Assembly (NCBI GenBank): GCA_011800805.1
Contig: MPNW01000330.1
Coordinates: 1 to 22,036 of the forward strand
DNA: 22,036 nt
From: Hirudo medicinalis
Lineage: Eukaryota > Annelida > Clitellata > Hirudinida > Hirudinidae
Direction of reading: 5' to 3'
Part shown: positions 1-8,625 of the stretch, piece by piece
Layout: each line of letters opens with the position of its first letter
Numbering within the stretch: the stretch's first letter is position 1
Made by a program: the position numbers and the translations under genes
The notes under the pieces: generated by a model
The model's input: only the letters and a program-made list of their open reading frames with translations
The model's database searches: none
What the model was told of the DNA's origin: nothing

Positions 1-81
<81 letters not shown>
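1..81. repeat. (TTA)27 microsatellite
   Basis: A pure TTA trinucleotide run begins at the first base of the window, so its true length is unknown. From its end to about 1040 the sequence is AT-rich and unique, and I see no exon in it on either strand. Confidence 0.97.
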
Positions 82-1040
82 GGGAGAAATTAGGAACTTC
101 TCACGATTTAGAATAATTTTTGTCTTATGAAATTGTTGCGTCAACGATGACATAAATATCAATTAAAGCAAAATAATTACATTCACCTCCAAAAGAAGAT
201 GAAGGACAGTGAAGGTGGTGAATCCATGCTAATTGGAGTCCATTAAACACCATTAGACACGCGCAGCTCTGGCGAATGTGTTTGCTCCTGTCACCCCCCT
301 CTTCAGAAACACCCCACGTTCCTCCTCAGGGGAGTTTAAAGTTTTGCCCCACACTTTCCTTCTTTCACGCCTAAGAGCATTTTGCAAATTACTCCCGTCC
401 GAGTTTTTTTGATTTAGGTTTCATGTTTTTTTTTTGCAGCTCGAAGATTGTAAACTTTCATTTTTAGATGATTCATAAAGAAATATTATTGCTCTGCTCG
501 TTCATCTTTTGAAGTTCCATTCAATGTGACAAATATTTTTCACTGAAACAAAGTTAGAGTATTTTTGTTTTCAATCGTTTGCCTGGAAAATGATGGAATC
601 CTTGTTGCCGATGCACGGAAGAAGAACTTAAATCTTGAAGGGAGTTCATTAAACTCGACCAAGAAGGGTGGCAGTTCCTCCTCAAGTCTGATCCGCGGTT
701 TGAAAGCAGCTCGAGTTTCATAAGAATTTAATGTTGTTGTACGACCAAGTAGTGTCAGCCGGAAAGAATAATTATAATCACAATTATAATCATTTTAAAA
801 AGCCACCTTTTCATTTTGACGCTGTTTCTCCCGGCCACGAATTGAGTTGAAATTAAGAAAAGCAGAATGTTGGATCGACAATTACACTCCTGTTGAAAAA
901 TAACTTCTTCTGGCAGCTCGAAATTTGAAAAGAAATTAACAAGGAAGGTTATGAAGGGACGCTTCAAAACATTTATTTTCTCATGAAGAGACAATGGCGA
1001 CGATTATGATGATGATGACGATGACGGTTGTGCAGTCACT

Positions 1041-1300
<260 letters not shown>

Positions 1301-1779
1301 AAAATTGTCAGAAGATGGTAAAAGCTGGAGTTGACAAGTTGCCATGGAGAGAGTTAATGAAGAGATTAAAATGTGACGTGGTGGATGCCTCACTCCATCT
1401 CCTCAAGTTCCTTCTAACGTGTCTCTCATTTGGAGTGTTCACAGTGGAGAGGAAGGAGGAATGGATGGACTATTGAAGGATGGATGGATGAATGAAAGAT
1501 GAAAGAGGGGATCACCTCGGATTGAGCACCTGCTCTCGTGATTGATGGTTGTCAATCTGTTTCTACGACTTCAAGCAAAACATTTGTTGAATCGTCTAGT
1601 GTTTTTTTTTTAGTTTTTATTTATTTATTTTTAAATTTTCGTCCCATTTAAAAAAATATAAAATTGAAAAATGTGTTTTGATGCCGGTTGGCACTCGGCC
1701 ACATGTCGCCAGATGGCTTTCTCGGTGTAAAGTGGAAACGGATTGCTTCATCCTCATGATCATCCATCCTTCTTCCGTT

Positions 1780-1850
1780 GTCACGTGATATAAAAAACTC
1801 GAGCCCCATTGGTCGATAGCACGAACGTCCAGCCAATCAGAGCACAACAA
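1780..1850. promoter_or_regulatory. Possible promoter patch: E-box, TATA-like and two CCAAT boxes
   Basis: Within about 70 bp there is a CACGTG E-box (1782), a TATA-like GATATAAAAAA (1787), an inverted CCAAT (ATTGG at 1809) and a direct CCAATCAG (1834). The paired CCAAT boxes are of the NF-Y type. The patch lies about 220 bp before the first recognised exon of the lectin-domain gene. It could serve that gene, or a minus-strand transcript, since the order CCAAT then TATA also reads correctly on the minus strand. Motif evidence only. Confidence 0.3.
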
Positions 1851-2065
1851 ATAAAGTTTTAATTGATTTATAATAGCCTTGTTTCTTTTATCGTTTCTCG
1901 GCTTAATGAATCAAATTAAAAATAATACAATTTAAAGTCAGAAAAATGCATTTAACAGGATTTTCTTCTTCGTAACAGTGAATGAATGCATCGTTTAAAA
2001 TGAGGCATTAAATTCAAATCCACCGATAACTTTTTGCTTCTGAAAACAAAGCCTAAATCACACAG

Positions 2066-5000
2066 GAGAAGAAAATCTGATACTCAGAGAATATTGCGAA
2101 CGGGAACAATTCGAGGCAAAATGTCCCTCGTCATCAACATCGTCATCATTGTCTCCATCATCATCATCATCATCGTCATCGCAAACTTGGTTCGAAGAAG
2201 TACTGTTGATAAGATACGCCGTGTACGGACGGATGAAAACCGGACGTTGCGTGAGAGCAGAGTACGGAGCCATCGGCTGTCAGGTTGATATTTTTAATTC
2301 AACAGGTTCAACTCCTCCTCAATCTTCATTCTCTCATTCTCCTCTTTCTTATCTTCACTCTCTCTCACTTCTCTTTCTTATCTCATCCTCGGTCGAATTA
2401 CTGCGTTCAAAAATGCAGTTCACTCCATCCGTTGTATTGACAGACCAATATTTTGTGTTATTAGGACGGATTGATGAGATGTTGACGATGATTTTTCCAG
2501 GTGGATGTTTCCAGAATGTTGCACAGCAGGTGCAGTGGAAGGCCCTGGTGCAAGTTTCAGACCTCGGAGCTCCACGATTCCAATCCCTGCCCCTCTGAAC
2601 TTGTTGCGTTCCTGGAAGCCAGCTACACCTGCGTCAAAAGTGAGTCTTCCACGGACATAACCTCCTCTTGCCATACACATCAAAAAACATCAGTCATAAA
2701 AACTTTTGTTCTTTCATCCAGCTGTCTCTTGCGAGTCGTGTGCTGTTGGGGGTCACCTCGACATTGACACGTCTTCTGGCTACTTATCAAGCCACACGTC
2801 ATCAACTCGTGGATGTGGAACAGTTTCCTGTCCGTGGAGGTTGACTCCCAAGAATGGGCAGTGGTTCAACTTGACGTTCATCAGTTTCGCTTCGTCGATG
2901 TTTGGAGTCGGCGCCAGTGAGGAGATGTTTTGCTTGCTTAAATTCTTAAATTTCTTAAATTCTTGCAGAAGATTTTCATTCAACACGTGGCTAGTGCTGC
3001 ATTATTATTTCACAGGCAGTGAATTTATTTCAAGCAATAAAAAAAGCAAATTGCTTTCAAAATTCTTTGCCAGAGGGGAAGATCTGTCAGAGTCTCGCCA
3101 AGGTGCTTGATCGAAGAAGCGGCACGGTGAAGGACGCCACGGTTTGCAGCGATCAACCATCGCCAACGGTTCATTTGACCACCTCTGAATCCGCCCCGAT
3201 AGAAATCCACCTTTTGAGTGGTTTACAGCACCATCATTCGGCTGTCTTCTTGATCAACTTCCAAAGTATGGAATCAAATTTTGAGGACGCGAAAACTACG
3301 TCTTGAATTGATTCATTCAACTTTGGCTATCCTAGCCTCATTTTGGACTTTACTGAAAACTAATCTAATTAGTATTTAGTATTAAATTAATTAAACTCAA
3401 TTATTCAAAATGTATAACAAAATAAAAGAGAATTGGAGACAAGAGCATCTCTGAGAGCCTTGATTTCGTTGAAAGCACAAGGATGTTGACTCACTCGGGT
3501 GGAGAGCTCTTTTCACTACTTTATGGTCAAACAAAGACAATAAATTGGTCTCCATTGCGCAGAGAGAGGAAGTGAAATGTGAGCGATGGATGGAAAACAC
3601 GGAGCGGATGGAGTGAGGCTCTTATGACGTCCCGCATCTTCCCAGGCCTGGATCTCCATTTTCAGGAACAAAATGGGATTGAAGGCAGGCCCGCTCATCG
3701 CTTTTGATTAAGTGCATCGATGTCTGATAAAAACTAACGACTCTGTATGGGCGAAACAAATAGCAAGTCTGATGATGACAGATGAATATTGGAGCTTCTA
3801 CGACGATGGATATGATGATTCAGATGATGGTGATTAAAAGTGCGCTAATGATGATCATGATGACGATGGCGGTGTTATAAATAGTATTATTGAGAATTAT
3901 TAATAATTAATATTAATATATTAATGTATATTCTATTAATGATCAGCTCTAGGCTGCGAAGAGGTGACTCCTCCTTCTGGAGGTTGGTTCAAGAGGAAAG
4001 GTAATCACGTGGACATCGGTTGTCATGCCAACGTGAAGCTGTGGAGTCTTGAATGCCATGGCAACCGATGGATGGGGGAAGTGGGGAGCTGCGAGGGGAT
4101 CTTAGAAGGTGGTGGTGCTTCCAAGGACGCTTGGAATGCTGACGGTGTGTCCTTCGGCTCAACAGGTGGGATGCAAGGTTGGGAGGTCTTTTGACAGGAG
4201 ACAATGATTATGATAGCGGATATGATTGTGATCACAGTGATGATGATGGTGGTGGTGATAGTGATGTTGATGATGATGACGACGATGACGATGATAAATT
4301 AATCATTTGCAGGACTGTTGGTGGTGGTTGGAGTGGGGATAGTGCTTGGCATCCTGTTGGGTTTTTCCATGCTCACCATCGCCGTCGTCATGCTCAGAAA
4401 GTTCGTGGGGGATCATCAAGTTCAATGCGACGATGCGATGGATGAATGTTTTCTAGTGATTTATCGACATTCAAGATTAATGATGATGATGAATATTATT
4501 ATTAATATTATTATTATTGTTGTTGTTGTTGTTGTTGCTCGCACCATCGCTAAAACCTTTACTGTTGCCACTAGTTATCATTAGCGCCCCATTGCTTTAC
4601 TATTAGACTATTAATTATAATTGCAGATGTTATTAACTACTTTTTATCAATAAACCGCTCTGTTGTGGATATCCATGAGTCGCAATTTATAGATAAATTG
4701 AATTGAACATCTCAGGAGGAATAGAGGCAAGCAGACGAAGATGATGCGTGAGGATGCCAGCATATATCAACACCGTCTCCATGGCGACTGTCCAATGAGT
4801 TACGAACAATCGGCCAATATGACAACCAGGGACCAGAGGGACAATTTATATGGCGCCCCAACTCCCTACGCACCCATAACTGATCTACTCAGTCATTTAC
4901 AACAGGGCTCGCCATGTCAGATCCAGCTCTTTATATAATTAGTATTGTTATTTATTTGGCAATTGATTGCCAGGTTATTTACTACAAATTATTCTCTAAA

Positions 5001-5304
5001 TTTATTATTGCAATGATTAATTTCCTACGAAGTTTTCCGGTGTTAATAATCCGCTAGTACCGTGTAATCTCATCTCCTTTCATTTGCAGACAAATCTCTC
5101 ACGACGGTGATAAATGACGTTACCTACGACTCCACCTCCACGTCCGTTCACAACCTTTTCCACCACCCAAACATCGCCACCTACCATCCACCCACCAGCG
5201 TTCGACTGCCCAAGAGTGAATCCCCGACGAACAGGACCCCGAAGGACGACCCCAGTACGGTCCTTCCACCGCCTCCCCCTCCGCCATCCTTCGAAGTTTC
5301 GTGA
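2066..5304 (+). CDS. Type I transmembrane protein: SUEL lectin, CUB-like, CCP-like, TM, cytoplasmic tail (5' end not found)
   Basis: Proposed coding exons are 2066-2283, 2501-2639, 2722-2916, 3074-3265, 3953-4108 (or to 4165), 4313-4400, 4716-4891 and 5090-5304. All joins keep phase, giving about 458 residues and a TGA at 5302-5304. Exons 1-2 form a SUEL/galactose-binding-lectin domain: paired cysteines, the signature AVYGRMKTGRC, then CSGRPWC and NPCPSELVAFLEASYTC. Exons 3-4 give one CUB-like domain (GYLSSHTSSTRGCG, CPWRL, GQWFNLTFISFA). Exon 5 resembles a CCP/sushi module (GCHANVKLWSLECHGNRW). Exon 6 encodes about 25 hydrophobic residues (4315-4395), followed across the splice by the basic stop-transfer RKRNRGKQTK. 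The tail holds YAPI, DLL and a run of seven prolines near the C-terminus. This suggests a cell-surface glycan-binding or adhesion protein. Exon 1 probably starts at the CACAG acceptor, and a signal-peptide exon must lie upstream. The 3' ends of exons 5 and 7 are uncertain: GAAG or ACAG before GT, and CTCA before GT. Unspliced, exon 7 would stop at 4936. I know no exact named orthologue. Confidence 0.78.
2128..2187 (+). repeat. In-frame (TCA/TCG)n inside the SUEL-lectin exon
   Basis: This imperfect trinucleotide run is read as TCN and codes for serine with a few Thr, Leu and Pro. It sits between the first cysteine pair of the lectin domain (YCEREQFEAKCP) and the strand FEEVLLIRYAVYGRM, where lectin relatives have only a few residues. 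It appears to be a microsatellite expansion tolerated in a surface loop. Confidence 0.75.
3771..3874. repeat. GAT-rich degenerate microsatellite in intron
   Basis: Irregular GAT/GAC/GAA units lie in the intron between the CUB-like and CCP-like exons. They are followed by an AT-only patch (about 3885-3945) with short self-complementary TTAATAATTAA stretches. No coding sequence is seen here. Confidence 0.75.
4203..4539. repeat. GAT and ATT/GTT microsatellites flanking the TM exon
   Basis: A GAT/GAC run (4203-4296) ends just before the acceptor of the transmembrane exon, and an ATT run followed by GTT units (about 4480-4539) follows that exon. Both lie in the flanking introns. Between them, 4313-4400 is coding. 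Confidence 0.8.
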
Positions 5305-5680
5305 GGACTTTGCCACCTCCGGCTCTCCATGAAATCCAGTGGGAAACAATGGAGGTTTTCCTTCGTGGACGAAATTAATTTGGCTTCACGGTTCCTGCTA
5401 ATCTCGATGGGTTTAGATATTTTAAACTAAGTTCACTTTCATAAAATCTGTGCTTTGATTAGTCGCCATGATTTAAAGTTTGCAACAATTTAAAGTTTGC
5501 GAGTCAAATTTTATGATTTTTCTATAAAATAACTCCTGCTAAAATTGAAGGAAAAGTTATGCTTTATTTGCTCTCAAGTCTAAAAGTATTCATTAGAGAA
5601 AGAAATATAATCCTTTTAAAATAATCTCTCATGTGAATCAACAAATAGTGCCAATCCTTCCCACTCGTGTTTTTTTTTTA

Positions 5681-5699
5681 AATAAAATTCTCAAATAAA
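5681..5699 (+). terminator. Poly(A) signals for the lectin-domain gene
   Basis: Two AATAAA hexamers (5681-5686 and 5694-5699) lie about 380 bp after the TGA of the lectin-domain gene and precede an A-rich stretch. The hexamer is common in AT-rich DNA, so the distance is the main support. Confidence 0.45.
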
Positions 5700-7136
5700 A
5701 AAACCAAAAAAAAAACCTGGAGGTTACCAAGACAACAAAACTTGACGTAAACCCAAAGAAGTAAGTCGTGAAAATAATGAGAAATATAAATTACGATTTC
5801 TATAAAAATGGTTGTTTTGGAGACTGTGAGACCATACCTTTGTATGGAACCATTATTTATCCTTAGTTCTGCTTTTTCCTGCGCTTCGGTTTTTGTAGCC
5901 TTTTTGCTCTGATAATTGAGACCTTGGCAGAAGTAATATGTAGTCGAAGAAATATGCAATAATTTTAAGAAAAAAGTATAAATCCTTCCTGAATGAAATT
6001 TCTTGTGCTTCCCGATTGCAAGCAATTTAGAATTTAAACATAGTTGTTAAAAATAAAATATTTTGGTGTGGTGAATGTGATTGTGGTGAATGTTATTTTG
6101 CTCACAACGTCTCTGCAAAATTACATTCGTAGTGTACTCACTGAATGGCTTCTAATTCTAAATATCCGCTCACGGAAAAGAAATTTCAGCGATTTCCGTG
6201 TTGGTCAACGATCCTGTCTTGCTCGCTCTCAGCCGAGCATTTCTGCTTGAAACAGCAGATATAAGCACAAACATGAGTCGATCTGAACCGGATGGAATCA
6301 TTTCCTTTGTTAAGAGAGACAAGTGTTTCCAGGAGATAAATATGAACACACCTATATCTCCATTCACGTTCATTCTAGCATGGCAGACCATGCAAGCGAA
6401 TGCTTTCATGTAGAATTTGTAATAGTGTAGGTGTGCGCATGCCAGATATCCTTTTTTTACAATAGCGTTTAAATCATTTATAAGATAAATACTTATATTA
6501 CATTTTATGACATTCGAGGCATTATTGGTTGAAATAATGATAATCATAGATTTCATTTCAGTTGTTTCCTGGAGGTGAGTAACTCTTGCTCAACCTTTTG
6601 CATAGTGAATCATTTCTTTCGAAATTAGCTGAAAATCTTTTCCTTCTCAGCTCTAAAAAGCCATTTTCCCACTATACAGTTAATCATGAGAAGACATTCA
6701 ATTCTTAAATATTACAACATTTTATGGATTAAATTAAATATTAAATTAATATTAAAGAATTTGTTTAATGAAAGCCCTCTTATATTTAAGACTTATTAAG
6801 CTTTACATTAAAGCGTGTTCCTTTGCATTTACTCCATAACTAGATCGTTACGAGAGACTTTAATTTACATATTTTCTTTTTCATTTCTCGTTGCGCACAA
6901 AGATCATTAAAGGTTGCTAAATAATAAAATGAATATTTATCTAAAAATAAAACAACTTACAGAAACAAAAAATTTTGTATTTGTATATACTTTAAATGCT
7001 CGAATAAATTTTCTGCTATTTTTGTTGTAATTGGCTTCGTAATTGGTTTGATGTTGTCTATGTGTTTTGGTGAGTTACAAACAAGTCTGGTCTTGGCTCC
7101 GATTATCGTCAAATTGTATTCAGTCTACCTGCTGAA
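5700..7136. other. Intergenic region without a recognised gene
   Basis: AT-rich sequence between two plus-strand genes. A 128-codon minus-strand frame at 6170-6556 and overlapping plus-strand frames at 6044-6413 lack any motif I recognise or convincing splice context. The zinc-finger promoter should lie within the last few hundred bases, but no clear core motif stands out. Confidence 0.5.
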
Positions 7137-8342
7137 ATGTTATTTGGGCAGAAAGAACAGAACCTTTTGCTCAAAGATGCATTAAAACACGTAATTGGGC
7201 AGGTCTTCCGCACAAATATTTCCTATGATCTTGAGTTACACGTAGAAGGAACTTTGGGTGTTACTGTTGATCAGCAGAAATCTTTTGTATTTCACTTTGA
7301 TGACAAGTTAGATGCCTCACAAAACAAAGACCTGTTTTCCTCTGAATTTCTTGGTCGAAGTGATTACAGTAATTCAGTGATGAATTATCTGACTGAACCT
7401 GCAAACCTGCAAATGAACTTACCTTCTACTCCATTGACTTCCGAAACTTCGATAATTACAGAAGTTCAAGGGTTTGATCCAGTAGAAGCTGATCCACAAC
7501 TTGAAGTTGAGGTTGAAAGTGTAACGGTCACTGCAGAACCCATTGAGCATTCACCAGACCAAGTCTCTCCAAAAATGATGAGGAACATGATGCCCGACAA
7601 CAAATTCGACCCAATGATTAGCGCTTTTGTCATCTCAGATTCAGATGACGACCTCCCGTTTAGTCCTCCAAACTTTGACATGAGGAGCCACAAAAGGAAA
7701 ACTCAGAAATCATTCCACAGACTTCCACAGAAGAGACTTCCATGCAAAGATTCCAAAGAAAGTGTGTTTAAAAAAATTAATCGCCTGAAAAAAAAAACTG
7801 TTATATTTTCTAAAAAGATGAGTGATCCACCCCTTGACTCTTTCGATGTTGAATCAAACCTTAGCAACTTCAGCTTTGAATGCTCAGTGGATGGAGGCAT
7901 TGATTCGAAGGTAGATCTCAGAAGCAAAAGTGAAAGCAGCAGAAGTGAAGTTTGTAAGCAAATGAATGTTTGTGAAGCTTGTGGATTAGAACTGAAATCC
8001 ATCAGTCAGCTGGAAGGTCACTTGGTCTCGAAGCACGGAATAACGGACAGTCTCAGCCTCGGGAAAATCACGAGTTTTTCTTGTTCCGTGTGTCACAAAT
8101 CCTACCGCTTCCAGGCGCAACTCGTGAAGCATTTGCTGAGGCACGAGGTCAAGAAGCCCTTTGTTTGCAAAATTTGCAAGAACTCTTACAGGTGTAAAGA
8201 ATCTCTAAACCTGCACATGCAAGTCCACAACACAACCATTGATCTCAACTGCCACATATGCTTGAAGTCCTACAGCAACAAAATACTCTTCCAGAAGCAC
8301 ATTGCTTACATGCACGAGAAGGTGATGGACGACAAAGTGTAG
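7137..8342 (+). CDS. Intronless C2H2 zinc-finger protein, four C-terminal fingers
   Basis: One uninterrupted frame encodes 401 residues. Four C2H2 fingers lie at the C-terminus: C279-C282-H295-H300, C316-C319-H332-H336, C344-C347-H360-H364 and C372-C375-H388-H393. Fingers 2 and 3 are joined by HEVKKPF, a variant of the usual TGEKPF linker, so nucleic-acid binding is likely. The N-terminal 60 residues look folded and match no domain I recognise. Residues 163-173 (AFVISDSDDDL) fit a SUMO-interacting motif. The middle is acidic and serine-rich, then strongly basic (residues 183-228, several RK/KK clusters), a likely nuclear localisation region. ATG 7137 is the first in-frame ATG after a stop at 7071. 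A short upstream 5' exon cannot be excluded. Neighbouring genes all have introns, so this could be a retrogene. It is probably a nuclear transcription regulator with unknown targets. Confidence 0.85.
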   Translation: MLFGQKEQNLLLKDALKHVIGQVFRTNISYDLELHVEGTLGVTVDQQKSFVFHFDDKLDASQNKDLFSSEFLGRSDYSNSVMNYLTEPANLQMNLPSTPLTSETSIITEVQGFDPVEADPQLEVEVESVTVTAEPIEHSPDQVSPKMMRNMMPDNKFDPMISAFVISDSDDDLPFSPPNFDMRSHKRKTQKSFHRLPQKRLPCKDSKESVFKKINRLKKKTVIFSKKMSDPPLDSFDVESNLSNFSFECSVDGGIDSKVDLRSKSESSRSEVCKQMNVCEACGLELKSISQLEGHLVSKHGITDSLSLGKITSFSCSVCHKSYRFQAQLVKHLLRHEVKKPFVCKICKNSYRCKESLNLHMQVHNTTIDLNCHICLKSYSNKILFQKHIAYMHEKVMDDKV

Positions 8343-8625
8343 GATTTCCTTACAAACTATTTTATCGCAATGTAGGAGATTGTTTTTTGTATTTATTATG
8401 AAATGTGGGTTGAAAATGTGAAGAATGAAGTGAAAGCATAACTGATTTAAAATTTAAAGGTATTAACATTTTATTTATAACACTTTATTATAACTGATTT
8501 AAAATTTAAATGAATTACAGGTATTAATATTTTATTAAAATATGACCAGATGTCCAATCCCAAATATTTTTGAATGTTAGATATAGTGGTTTCCATTGTT
8601 TTTCAAATGAAATCATTTTCTCTGA
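8343..8625. terminator. Shared 3' region of two convergent genes with overlapping poly(A) signals
   Basis: Only 283 bp separate the zinc-finger stop (+) and the ECI2 stop (-). The 9-mer TTTATTAAA at 8531-8539 reads as ATTAAA on the plus strand and AATAAA on the minus strand. Further minus-strand AATAAA copies lie at 8470-8475 and 8484-8489. A segment beginning TAACTGATTTAAAATTTAAA occurs twice (8439 and 8490/8491), a local duplication that also multiplies these signals. Confidence 0.5.

Noticed and set aside
6170..6556. 128-codon minus-strand frame and overlapping plus-strand frames
   Set aside because: No domain, no matching splice context, biased toward Ile/Asn/Ser as expected from AT-rich DNA. 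Kept as unassigned.
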